From positions 682,001-746,000 of the forward strand of contig JAPDOI010000213.1 of NCBI GenBank assembly GCA_029168955.1: DNA of 64,000 nucleotides. The letters are read 5' to 3'. Positions 24,957-35,899 of this stretch are shown here, piece by piece. Source of the stretch: Aplectana chamaeleonis (taxonomy: Eukaryota > Nematoda > Chromadorea > Rhabditida > Cosmocercidae). A model generated the notes under the pieces. That model had not been told where the DNA came from. It saw nothing but the letters and a program-made list of their open reading frames with translations, and made no database searches. The translations under genes were made by a program, and so were the position numbers. Each line of letters begins with the position of its first letter. Position 1 is the first letter of the stretch.

Positions 24957-25520
24957 GGCCCTTTGCAGGAGAATCCGAAGGAGAGCTGCGGCCGGCCAGC
25001 ACCTCTCCCATGACAAAAACCCTCTTCGCGGAGGGGGTGACGTCGGTTTGCATAGAGGTGATCTTCTTTCCTCCACACTGCCACGGCGTGAACGTACGAC
25101 ATCTCGGCAGCGCCGTTATTTTGCCGCTCCTAGCTCGTTTTTTACCGTTCTTTCGACACTGGGAGCCTAGGATCCTTCTCGCCTATCATTTCACTGTGGA
25201 AAGTCAACGAGGATGATCATCGTGAACGCTGCCTTTAAGCGGCTGAAGCACTGAACAGACTAGGGAGTGAGAAAACAGCCTCACAGGTGATAAAGATACC
25301 ACGATATCGGGCTCTATTTGGGTACCGTGAGGCCCTAAATCTTTTGGATGAGCTAATTCTGTAATCAAAAGAGTTCTTCAAATTCCAAAGTCGCGGAAGA
25401 GAAGGAAAAAGTATTGTTTAAACCAGAAATTTAAAAGTAGAGAATTGGAGAACCAAAATTTTAAATAGGATCTTCGACAAAGAAAAACTCGAAATGGTTT
25501 CGATGGGCCCTCTATCTGAA

Positions 25521-25955
25521 AAGGTAGAATAAAAAGTGCAACTTTAGTAGAAAAGCGAACGGAATCAATTGATTGACGGAGGGAAACCAGTTTAAGAACG
25601 TAATGAAGTGAATTAACGACACAAAATTACGGGCGTCAAATTAATTGCGTTGCACAACATACAGACCGCACACCAAACTCGACGGTCTTACCACTAAAAT
25701 CCGAAAATTGTTCACAGTAAAAGCTACAAATTGTGAAAAGGTATAATAAAAAGAACAACTTTAGTAGAAAAGCGAACGGAATCGGTTGATTGACGGAGGG
25801 AAACCAGTTTAAGAACGTAATGAAGTGAAATAACGGCACAATTTTACGGGCGTCAAATTAATTGCGTTGCACAATGTTCAGACAGCACACCAAACTCGAC
25901 GGTCTTACCACCAAAATCCGAAAATTGTTCACAGTAAAAGCTGCAAATTGTGGTT
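25521..25955. repeat. 217-bp direct tandem duplication
   Basis: Two adjacent copies (25521-25737 and 25738-25955) share almost all bases, e.g. AACTTTAGTAGAAAAGCGAA and CGGGCGTCAAATTAATTGCG in each. Non-coding. Confidence 0.9.
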
Positions 25956-28329
25956 TGGTTTTGAACTGGCCACGCGCGCAACCCGTTTTTCGAAATCTGA
26001 GTTCAGGGTGAAGGTAGAAATTAGCTCTAAATTGCATTCAAAAGGGCGCAAAAAGTTGGATATACTGCCTGAAATGGTTAGAATGGTTTCCTAGGACTTG
26101 AGAAAAATTTGAAAAACCGCAAGTTTTCTCTGTTAATCTCCTTTTTTTCAGACGACGTTTACGATCTCGTTGGTACACTTGAGATTGAGCTAGAAAGCTC
26201 ATTTTTGGACAGGAGGCTGGAAATGGGTGCAGGTCGCTCCTATTCCAATTTGAACTTGATAACTTAACTTTGAAGGGAACCTCAAAATCGTGGGTTTAGT
26301 TACTCCAGGGTATTTTACGCCGAATCATTTTTTTTGGGATATTTCAACATATTTTTGAAACTTTTTTTGAACTCCTAATGGCAATCGTTACTTTTGCCAG
26401 GAAGCAAAATTTTCAGAAATTCATTGTTCGAATTCGGAATAGGGCATCTCTGAATGGAAGCAAAAAATGATCTGTGAAAATTCACACGGTGCTATTGCAG
26501 CAGAGGGGGGGCAGTGTGGAATCGTACTTGGCCACCCGCATTTTTCCGGGTCGCCGTGCGATTTGAATGTCAACCCGGAGTTCTCCTTCCCTTCCGAAAC
26601 CAGAGACCGGATTCTCCATCGATTATACCCCGGGTATAACGGCGCAGTAGGGTATAGTCATCCGCACTTTCCTAGGAAATGCGCAAGATTATTCCCTGAC
26701 TCGTCCTTATACCCGGGGTATAATGATTGACGACTCCGCCCACAGGAGAGTCGTTTCGACGCGGAAACATGGGCGTGGCTAAGTGCGCTACGATAGTGGC
26801 CCCTTTCTGCTGCGATAGCACCAAAATCTCCAATGTCAGGCACTCCTACCGCGAAGGGATGTTTGAGTGGTTTTTAGCATAGGAAGAATGATTTTTCATT
26901 CTTTGTGATAGGCTTGTTGATCGAATGCGAAGAAAGGAAGGAGTTCCGGGCCCAGTTCGACAAGCCACATGCGGCTCGCGCGGCACCCTCGCAAAGTGAA
27001 CGCGGTGGCTTTCCGCCACGAGCGTCACATTCAGCCAGTCAAACTGGTCCCATGCTCCTCCCCTTCTAAGCAGTCGGCTTACAAGTTGCTGTGGTGTTTT
27101 GACCCTAAAATATTCGCTATTTGAAACGTGAAGTTCGGCTATAAAAAGTGTTGACTAATCCACCCCTAGTTTCAAATCCATTGAAAACAAGCACCTACGT
27201 ATTTTTTTTCTGAAGAAATTGAGGCTTCCTTGTAATGAGGACAACGGTTGGGCGGGCCCACCCCACACCACACCTCCGTTTTCAGAAAACCGCCGCATTC
27301 GATGCGTGTCGAATATGCATTCAATTCGAGTGACCACACCCATCGAAGGGCTCTATCACAGGGGCACGTGCACCAAACAGCAGCACGTGCTGCAAAATTT
27401 CATAGCAGGAGCATGTGCCATAAAATTCAATCGCAGGAGTATGAGCTGCAAGGTCAGCTGGACAACGAGGGGACGTACAATTTTCGAAATTAAGAGTTTT
27501 TTTTTGGGGGGGACGTAAAAATTTCGGGCCAGAACTTAAAAAAATCGAAGTGTTTTCAGTCGCGTTTCCCTTTTTGTGAGGAAAACAGGTCTTGGAACGA
27601 GCTGTTCGGACTCAGTTATCTCACATATTGCAATAGCTACAAAAAGATCAAAGAGAATAATATACAGCACCAAAACAGTACATTTGAGGAAAGTATCTAT
27701 ACATAACGATGTATTAGCCATATTTTAGGCAGCGGCCAAGTTTTCAGCACATAAGACAAACTTTTGGATGAGTTACATTCATTAATCGGGCCTATTACAG
27801 CTTTAGTTATTCTCTTCGAAAATTGATCAAGTGTACGTCCCCCAATAAAATTTCAGATTTTCAAAATTCTGAAAAAAAGAGAATTACAATCCGCATGAAA
27901 CTCTTTACAAACTGATACCTAACACCCCTCCAATAACCTCTCAATTACAAAGAAAATCGCCTAAAACCCGTTTTCTTGTTGTTCATACCCGTTGTCCAGA
28001 ACCGCGCCTTCGGCTCAAATTGAACAACGTAGGTTTTTCTTTTGAAAAGGCAACCCTGAGTTCCCTTTTCCATCATAAACTTATCCTCTACAAATCGCGG
28101 TAAGATAGCCCGGAAATTCAGCAACTTAAGGCATTTAAGAGCAATATTTCAATTTGCACTGCCGCGAGCTGTGGAAAAATACCGCCCTCCAAAGCCAACC
28201 CTCGCTATGGGGGGACCCTTACTTGGAGCGATGTTATCGCGCTCAGAAGGGTGATGTAGCACTGGTCGCCGCGCGCGACAAAGGAATCGAGAAGTCGCGG
28301 TTAGGTCAGCCGTCGCGGACTGCCAAACT
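25956..28329. other. Intergenic stretch with one foldback element
   Basis: Apart from the foldback at 26488-26822 nothing is recognised. The open frames at 27219-27518 and similar show no domain. Confidence 0.4.
26488..26822. mobile_element. Foldback element with internal CCCCGGGTATAA repeats
   Basis: Outer ends GGTGCTATTGCAGCAGA and TCTGCTGCGATAGCACC are inverted. Inside, TTATACCCCGGGTATAA and TTATACCCGGGGTATAA are each nearly self-complementary. No coding capacity. Confidence 0.7.
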
Positions 28330-30056
28330 GAGGTTGTGTACATCGGCTATCCTAAGGCTTTCGATACCGTTTGTCATCAGAAATTGCTTTTGAAACTTGA
28401 AGGCTATGGTATTTCCGGTGATATTTGGAAGTGGCTGAAATCCTTCCTGACTCCTCGCGATTTTAAAGGCACAGTACACCCTCAGACATGAATTTGGTGA
28501 TTTTCATTTGATTGTGTAGCAGACCCCCGCTGTATAACACTTGCCAAATGTGAGATATCAATTCCTTTAAATAAGCGAGATATACGCGACTACCACAGGC
28601 CCGACCTCCTTCGCTCACCACCACAGGCCCGGCCCCCTACCAGATTTACGAACTCGATAGCGGCTAAATGGATGGATGAATTTTCAACATATCGTCGTTC
28701 TTCAACCCATTGCCGGTCTATCTCCTCATCCTGTTTTGCTCTCGTGCAGCGATTGCGAATGAAGGGAAATACAGGCCTAAGACAACTCGTCCACGAAATT
28801 TCTGCCCTCAAAATACAGGCATTTCCAAGGAGCCATATCTCCGTTCTTAGGGGGTCTTGGGCGATTTCAGAGATACCATTGTGATCAGTGAGTGGCTCTC
28901 TCCAAGATCAACATTGAATCTGAAAAATAATTTTTTGGATTTCCTGTGCCTTTAAAGTCAAAATCGACAATTCTTGTTCTCGTCCATGCCAAATTGCCAG
29001 CGGGGTACCTCAGGGCAGTGTTTTGAGTCCCTTGCTTTTTCTTATTTAGCTAAATGATATCACGGAGGGGTTGTCGAGCACAAGTAAACTTTTTGCGGGT
29101 GATCTGAAGATATACCGCCCTCTTCACAATCCTGCTATCGATTTTCATGAGCTTCAGTGTAACCTAGCCCGTCTTGCTGACTGGTCCAAGTTATGGCAGT
29201 TGAAGCTTTCTGGAGAAAAATGTAGTCTGCTTCATATAAACTTCCAGCACGAGTGCCCCTTACGTCTAAACGGCGTTGTGCTTCCCGTACACGAGAGTAT
29301 AAAGGACTTGGGTGTGATCATTAATTCTGACCTCAAGTGGAAATCCCACTGCGAGGAAGTCTCTAAGGAAGCTACTCGTGTGGCAAACTGTATTATGAGA
29401 TCGCTCCAACACCCCTGTCTTGAACATCATTAGAGAGCATTTGTTGTATTCTGTCGACCGCTTCTGGAGTATTGCACGTAGGTGTGGTCGCCATCTTCAG
29501 CTGAGGATGATGAACTCGTTGAAAACGTGCAGAGGCGGTACAACAAGCGCGCCAAAGTATTCCCTACGCGAGAAGTGCCAGACTATATGGCCAGGCTTAA
29601 AACGCTAGGTATTGAAACTCAACGATATCGCAGAACTGAGTTTGATTTGCACTTATGCTATAAAATCGTAAACGGCTTTTGCGACATTCCTTTCCAAAGT
29701 ATTTTTGCGTTCACTCGGCACTCTGCACGCTCTCGACAGCACTGTTTTCAGCTCGAACGTGCATTCACCTCAAAATCCAGCGTACTGCATTCTTTTGCGT
29801 TCAGGGTTATCCGAATTTGGAACAAATTGCCTTCGGAAATAGTCGAGGCCGGAAATTTCTCGATTTTCAAACACAGACTATCCATGTTTGATCTGAGGTC
29901 GATACACGGGAGTGATGGTATTCCATTTTGTTGAAGCTTTAAATTCAGGGTGCTATTGTTACGAGTGTTTTTTTAATTGTTTGAAGCTCTACCTCTTCAT
30001 ATACCGTATGTATATTTCCCTATTAAAAATAAAGCTGTTGATTGATTGATTGATAA
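28330..30056 (+). pseudogene. CR1-like LINE, 5'-truncated, split by a TTAA element
   Basis: The reverse-transcriptase frame YPKAFDTVCHQKLLLKLEGY breaks at 28466 and resumes after 28951 with ASGVPQGSVLSPLLFL. It continues to LFAGDLKIYR (the usual FADD with the first Asp changed to Gly), LARLADWSKLWQLKLSGEKC, DLGVIINSDLKWKSHC, and ends FRVIRIWNKLPSEIVEAGNF at about 29860. A (TTGA)n tail at 30036-30056 closes it. Stops and frameshifts plus the altered catalytic box show it is dead. Confidence 0.88.
28467..28951. mobile_element. TTAA-type element inside the CR1-like LINE
   Basis: AGGCACAGTACACCC at the left and GGATTTCCTGTGCCT at the right, flanked by TTAA at 28463-28466 and 28952-28955. Interior text (CTCCGTTC, GATTTCAGAGA) is shared with the right-end fragment near 54045-54174. 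Confidence 0.85.
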
Positions 30057-30084
30057 CAAGAGTTTGTGAGGGCAGACAATGTAT

Positions 30085-30800
30085 CGAATTGGTGCTTGAT
30101 TTCTGTTATTTGGGCTGTTAGCTGAAGAACGATGGTGGTTATGCAGCGGATATTAAACAGCGATCTGCGAAAGCAACTTTTGCATTCAATGCTCTAATCA
30201 AGTGTTTGTGGTCTACCACAATCGCGAAGGAAGTCAAGTTGCGCGTCTACTTATCCGCTATTCGCCCCATCATGATGTGCGGATAGGAGTCCTGGGAAGC
30301 ACAGAAGACGCAGGTAGAAAGGTTGGATTGCACGAAAAGGAAACTGCTTAGACGTTTTCTAGGATATTTCTGGCCGCGGATGTGCCACAATGAAGATCTC
30401 TACAACGAGATTGACGCCTTCCATCAACGTTTGACACGGGGGAGGTGCCAACATCTCCCAACGCCATCTCAAGCGGCAACGGAAGGTCGTCTTCGTCTGT
30501 TCGGGCATATTTTAGTAAGACCGCCAGATCGTCTTGTTTAACACGCTCTAAGGATGCTTCCGAGTCCTGTCTGGAAACGGCCGCGTGAACGAAAGTGTTG
30601 GACGGATGTTGTGAAGCAGGATTTGAAATCACTCGGCATTGAAAGGAAATTCAGGCGCGGTGTTTCACTTCGCCGGAAGTGGAATAGCGAACAATGGATG
30701 GATTGTGTCCAAATTGTGGCTGAACACAGTGACAAATGGACACGGCTGACTACAAGTACGGCATACCTTGGTGAAGATGAGGAATGGTTTCAGGCCAATC
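30085..30800 (+). pseudogene. RTE-like LINE family R, 5'-truncated copy
   Basis: C-terminal reverse-transcriptase text nearly identical to the fuller copy at 45180-48200: STTIAKEVKLRVYLSAIRPI, FLGYFWPRMCHNEDLYNEID and QDLKSLGIERKFRRGVSLRR. Several stops and frameshifts. It starts just after the (TTGA)n tail of the preceding LINE. Confidence 0.85.
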
Positions 30801-30825
30801 ACGCCAAGTTCTCTGAACTGCCAGC

Positions 30826-31060
30826 CTGTTTTCCGTACCTCAAATCATTGGAGAACTTGTGGGATATTCTTGTGTGTTGTGTATACGCTTACAGCCGACA
30901 ATGGTACGAGCCCGCGGCTCAGTCTAAACTAACCATTTTGAGGGAGTGAGCGCAGATTGCGAGCGACGTCATCGAAAATTTGTCTTTGAAAAGACGCCAA
31001 ACAGACTTTTCGACGTGGTGCTGGGCCAGGACATCTCTGAAGACTATTAACTTGATGTGC
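30826..31060 (+). pseudogene. Tc-type transposase C-terminal scrap
   Basis: KSLENLWDILVCCVYAYSRQ, then LREWAQIASDVIENL-like text, resembles the NPIENLWGILARxVY...W segment of Tc1/Tc3 transposases. The third catalytic Asp/Glu region is not preserved and a stop interrupts it. Confidence 0.5.
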
Positions 31061-32359
31061 CGGGTGGTTTTTACCATGAAAAAAACTTATAAAGAGGATG
31101 TGGAACAGACATTTCCACAAGGACGTCACCTATGTTGTATACCGTATTTACTCTAATAGAAGTACACCTCTATTTGAAGTACACCTCCAATAGAAGTACA
31201 CCTAAAAAGGGAGGCTGAGTATTAGAACTACACCCTCTATTTGAAGTACACCTCTATTAGAAGTACATGTAGAAAAGAGGTCTGAGTATTAGAGGTGCAC
31301 CCTCTATTTGAAGTACACCTCTTTGAGAAGTACGCCCCTTCTCGGAGGGGACCCCGGTACTTGGGTAAGTGATTGGCAACTCGAATGTGGCATTGGAGAG
31401 AGACCAGTTTTCCCGAGATTTTTTTTCACTAATGTGAGGTTTGAATATTCACAAGAAAACTATCGGTCATCCCTTTCTTGGCCAAAGATTGCTTGTATGG
31501 GACAACTTACGATGAAGCCTCAGCGATACTCAGATGACTAGGAAAAATTGCAGAGCTAAATTTTGACATTGGTGTTATTGGCGGCGAGTGCACGGAGTTT
31601 TTTCAGGTTCTTTACAATTATTTTTGTTTGATTGGGTTTTGGTCGATCAAAATCGACTTGTTTTGGCTCTAGACGTGAACTTTAGCGGTGCTTGGAAAAC
31701 CAAGATTCCCCAGCGTTACGAAGATTGGATCATTTATCTAGAGATATCGCTTTAACAATGAGGAAATCATGAACCACCAACGGTAGACTTTACCTATAGT
31801 GGTTGGTGGATGCAAAGAACTCGTTTCTGAAGAAGCTGTTGTCAGGTCGTTCAAGAACCGCTCTTTTCAATCGCTCTCGAAAGACGATCAGTTAGAGGCA
31901 GTGTTCACGATAAATTTCACTTCCGATATTACCTCAGTTTACGGAAGGTGTGGTGTCCTGTATGCTCATAGCACAAGCGAAAGACGCGTTTTTGAGCCAA
32001 GATAGGCCCTCCCTTTTTTACGCTGATTTTCGACAGTGGAGGAATTGACTGCTATGAAGGATGACGCCTATCAGTGCAGTGAAGCGATCAGCTCGCTTAT
32101 CAGCACTTCCTTCACTTGATCATTCCTATAATCGCTCCAGCCGCGAAGCGGCTGGAGAGGTTTGGTTTTGCCTAGGCCTTGTGATCACTTAGAATTTTAT
32201 AAAATAGTTTATAGAATCTTTGAAACAAATTTTCTGAAGATTTCCTTCTGGATATAAGCGAAGGGGCCCAGAAGACACCTGCTGTCCGAATTTCAGCAAA
32301 ATCGCTTCACAAATAACAAAGTTGTGAGCCCGAAAGCTTAAGAAAATTTCATGGTGTGC

Positions 32360-32449
32360 GCCGTAGGCCGTGAGCCGTAGGCCGTGGGCCGTGGGCCGTA
32401 GGCCGTGGGCCGTAGGCCGTGGGCCGTAGGCCGTGGGCCGTAGGCCGTC
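32360..32449. repeat. GTRGGCC minisatellite
   Basis: GCCGTAGGCCGTGGGCC-type 7-base units in tandem, about a dozen copies. The minus-strand frame through it is a repetitive artefact. Confidence 0.9.
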
Positions 32450-32571
32450 ACGCTTTTCAGTCCTCACTGCTAATAGCCACTGCCAATGGTCTCAGGCAAT
32501 CAACTTGGCAGACAGGTAAGTTGGTAGGAGGTACGTAGGCTGGTAATTAACCGATTTGTAGGTGAGGGGGG

Positions 32572-33064
32572 ATTCTGATGACGTCATCGGGAAGTCGTGA
32601 AAAGTGCTTCGGGCTTCTGATGACGTCATCGGGACGTCGTGAAAGTGCTTCGGGCTTCTGATGACGTCATCGGGACGTCGTGAAAAGTGCTTCGGGCTTC
32701 TGATGACGTCATCGGGACGTCGTGAAAAGTGCTTCGGGCTTCTGATGACGTCATCGGGATGTCTTGAAAGTGCTTCGGGCTTCTGATGACGTCATCGGGA
32801 CGTCGTGAGAGTGCTTCGGGCTTCTGACAACGTCATCGGGACGTCGTGAAAGTGCTTCGGGTTTCTGATGACGTCATCGGGACGTCGTGAAAAGTGCTTC
32901 GGGCTTCTTATGACGTCATCGGGACGTCGTGAAAGTGCTTCGGGCTTCTGATGACGTCATCGGGACGTCGTGAAAAGTGCTTCGGGCTTCTGATGACGTC
33001 ATCGGGACGTCGTAAAAAGTGCCTCGAGTTTCTGATGACGTCATTGGGACGTCGTGAAAAGTGC
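32572..33064. repeat. 41-42-bp tandem satellite, about 12 units
   Basis: Unit: TGATGACGTCATCGGGACGT followed by CGTGAAAAGTGCTTCGGGCT-TC. Unit starts are spaced 41-42 bases from 32577 to about 33034. Each unit holds the palindrome TGACGTCA. Unit divergence is low. Confidence 0.95.
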
Positions 33065-34350
33065 GGGCCTACCCCAGACGGGGGGGGCACTCAAGATTAA
33101 AGTCAGAAATGGAATGAACCACCGATCTATAACGCTATCAATCAGAGTATTTCTCCACAACTTCATCAACAAAAATGACTGATAGCAGCATCAAGCACCT
33201 TTTATCAAGGTTTCCATTCATTTTCATGAGAAAGTCGTGGGTGCCCCCCCCCCGTCTAGGATAGTCCCAAGAGTGCTTCGGGCTTCTGATGACGTCATCG
33301 GGACATCGTGAGAAGTGCGGGACTATCCTAGACGGGGTGGGGGCACTCAAGATTCAAGTCAGAAATGGAATGAACCACCGATCTATAACGCTATCAATCA
33401 AAGTATCTCTACACAACTTCATCAACAACAATGACCGATAGCAGCATCAAGCACCTTTTATCAAGGTTTCCATTCATTTTCATGAGAAAGTCGTGGGTGC
33501 CCCCCCCGTCTAGGATAGTCCCAAGAGGGCTTCGGGCTTCTGATAATGTCATCGGGACATCGTGAGAAGTGCGGGACTATCCTAGACGGGGGGGGGGCAC
33601 TCAAGATTCAAGTCAGAAATGGAATGAACCACCGATCTATAACGCTATCAATCAAAGTATTTCTACAGAGCTTCATCAACAACAATGAGTGATAGCAGCA
33701 TCAAACATCTTTTATCAGGGTTTCCATTCATTTTCATGAGAAAGTCGTGGGTGCCCCCCCGTCTAGGATAGTCCCAAGAGTGCTTCGGGCTTCTGATGAC
33801 GTCATCGGGACATCGTGAGAAGTGCGGGACTATCCTAGACGGAGGGGGGCACTCAAGATTCAAGTCAGAAATGGAATGAACCACCGATCTATAATCGCTA
33901 TCAATCAAAGTATTTCTACAGAGCTTCATCAACAACAATGAGTGATAGCAGCATCAAACATCTTTTATCAGGGTTTCCATTCATTTTCATGAGAAAGTCG
34001 TGGGTGCCCCGCCTGGGATGGTCCCAAGAGTGCTTCGGGCTTCTGATGACGTCATCGGGACATCGTGAGAAGTGCGGGACTATCCTAGACGGGGGGGGGC
34101 ACTCAAGATTCAAGTCAGAAATGGAATGAACCACCGATCTATAATGCTATCAATCGAAGTATTTCTACAGAACTTAATCAACAACAATGATTGATAGCAG
34201 CATCAAACATCTTTTATCAGGTTTTCCATTCATTTTCATGGGAAAATCGTGGGTGACCCCCGTCTAGGATAGTCCCAAAAGTGCTTCGGGCTTCTGATGA
34301 CGTCATCGGGACGTCGTGAAAAAGTGCTTCGAGCTTCTGATGAAGTCATC
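33062..34350. repeat. 250-bp composite satellite, about 5 units
   Basis: Each unit combines one 42-bp satellite unit with a small element whose ends are GGGACTATCCTAGACGGGG and CCCCGTCTAGGATAGTCCC. Unit starts are near 33062, 33318, 33569, 33824 and 34074. Interiors differ by a few per cent, for example in G-tract length and in ATAACGCTATC versus ATAATCGCTATC. A single copy of the element, outside any array, lies at 17250-17454. Confidence 0.93.
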
Positions 34351-35395
34351 GGGACGTCGTGGAAACCCGGATAGTGGGCAGGTGTTCGGGACCCGTTGCT
34401 GCTCATCCGAAAAGTTGTGAAGACCACCCCGTAGAGTGAGCAGGAGCCCAGACTCGATGCTAGCCATCCGAGAAATTATGCCCCGGAATTTGCGCAGGAG
34501 AGAACACCTTGCAAAACTTTTTGTAAAAGTGTAAGGATGACAAGCATAGCAAGCAGAAAGTTTGAGATGTTATGTGAGTCATGTCAGGTCATGTTGCCAG
34601 ACTGCTTTTCAGTTTCGTAAGGTCATTCACACAACCCCATTTTGAGTGCTCCCTCTTCCTTCTTCACCAGCCTACTGATTTTTCTGCAATAAATGGTACT
34701 TGCTTATTAGCATCCAAATTCAAAAACAAATTGTTAGAACTATCTCCATTCGCAGCTCAGCAGAGCTTTTTCATATCAGATTCATGGAGTCGAAGCGGCT
34801 ATTCTGCGAAGGAATGGGGCAACGGAAACGAAATAATGAGTATGTAAAACTGCTTTGTTCCACTGATGTGAAAGTGTCCAGATGGAATGGAAGGTAGTTT
34901 CTGACTGTCCCGGTTTTAAGTTAGTTTCATTTGAAAGCGAAGAACTGCAGGCAGATTCTGCATCCGGCTGTAGGCCAGCAGGCTTTCATGATTATCGACC
35001 GGGCTGGCTACGTCTGGGCGACCAACTATAACCGGGGCCTAAGGTCCCTGTCAGAGTTGGTGGAGAAAATCACCGTGGCCGACCCGTTCGATACGTATGA
35101 AAAACATGGAAGGTGCAAATAACACCCGGTGTAGCCAGATGTGGCTGACGCGATCAATATGAATGAATTATGTGGAACGATATCATGGATATCATTCATT
35201 TCTTAGCTAATATCATGTGAACATCGGTCTTGTCAGCCACATCGAGTGATTTTTCTGAGATAGTTTTACAACAGTTTGGGTCATTGATTCTTGTGACCAC
35301 AGAAAGAGGACTGATCTAGTGGGGAGATGAAGAGGTCTTTGTTCGAAATTCTTGCATGGGATATTACAGCGTAATATCAAGAAAAAGTGAACAAT
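34351..35395. other. Unique-looking sequence with one candidate exon
   Basis: Plus-strand frame 34931-35122 (63 codons) reads proteinlike near its end (IIDRAGYVWATNYNRGLRSL, then PFDTYEKHGRCK-stop). I do not recognise the family and cannot place neighbouring exons, so it may be a retrocopy fragment, an exon of a gene broken by repeats, or chance. Confidence 0.2.
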
Positions 35396-35899
35396 TCTGT
35401 AAAAAAGGGGTCTCCCAAGCAGAAGTGGTTTGGTTAGCGTTACAAATGCTTCAACAAAAAGGGAACAATAGGAAAGTGGAATGAGGAGAGTCTACAAAAA
35501 ATGAACAATATCCTGCAAGAACTCTTTTCTTTTTCGAAACTTCTAAACAGCGGAAACAAACCGTTGCGGTTCTCTATGAGGAAGCGCTTTTGGCTCCATA
35601 AAGGACTTTGATTATGTGAGTGCCGATAAAATATGTATATATGCATGTGAACCTAATAGCTATCATTGAAAGGGGAGATGATGTTAAATTGTTTTAGGGA
35701 ACCAGTCAATTCTACCTCGTAAAATACCACAACGGTTTGTTTCCGCTGTTTGGAAGTTTCGAAAAAGAAAAGAGTTCTTGGAGGATATTGTTCATTTTTT
35801 GTACACTCTCCTCATTCCTCTTTCCTATTGTTCCCTTTTTGTTGAAGCATTTGTAACGCTAACCAAACCACTTCTGCTTGGGAGACCCCTTTTTTACAG
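35396..35899. mobile_element. Foldback element, 175-bp arms
   Basis: CTGTAAAAAAGGGGTCTCCC at the left is inverted at the right (GGGAGACCCCTTTTTTACAG). Arms stay matched through TGGTTTGGTTAGCGTTAC and AACGGTTTG. Non-coding. Confidence 0.85.

Larger units (their letters stand above)
21675..25111 (-). mobile_element. Near full-length LINE family L with PHD, endonuclease and reverse transcriptase
   Basis: Flanked by an 11-bp duplication GCCGTTATTTT (21664-21674 and 25112-25122). In minus-strand order: an N-terminal region with a 2A-like motif (24933-24956); a PHD-type zinc finger (CATCGKDVTRRHTSVQC, then GCQRWVHLSCSGL, then FRCVLC; 24790-24920); an APE-type endonuclease (HINLNGLRTKL at about 24730, GDFNAH at about 24330, SPDITLY and SDHVPV at about 24110-24200); reverse transcriptase 23955-21712 with DLTKAFDTVN, GVPQGGVLSPALFNLYL and VVAYADDITIMC; a C-terminal zinc knuckle CPDCGIVGHDTAHLFNCPER; and a (GAA)n tail. 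The order resembles CR1/jockey-type LINEs. At least five frameshifts or stops make this copy inactive. Confidence 0.9.
21339..25234. mobile_element. TTAA-type element split by a LINE
   Basis: The left end AGGCAGTGTTCACGAT follows TTAA (21335-21338); the right end ATCGTGAACGCTGCCT precedes TTAA (25235-25238). The element proper is 21339-21674 plus 25123-25234, about 448 bp, non-coding. The two halves align to the sister copy at 31896-36104, whose sequence runs uninterrupted through this junction. Confidence 0.88.

Noticed and set aside
32189..32467. Minus-strand frame with a repeated RPTAHGL product
   Set aside because: Translation of the GTRGGCC minisatellite.
32572..33064. Regularly spaced repeats resembling a CRISPR array
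   Set aside because: The units are contiguous 41-42-bp tandem repeats without unique spacers, and the genome is a nematode's.
33062..34350. Several 60-90-codon frames with identical products (ISDLNLECPPPSR type)
   Set aside because: Products of the composite satellite repeating the same frame; not genes.
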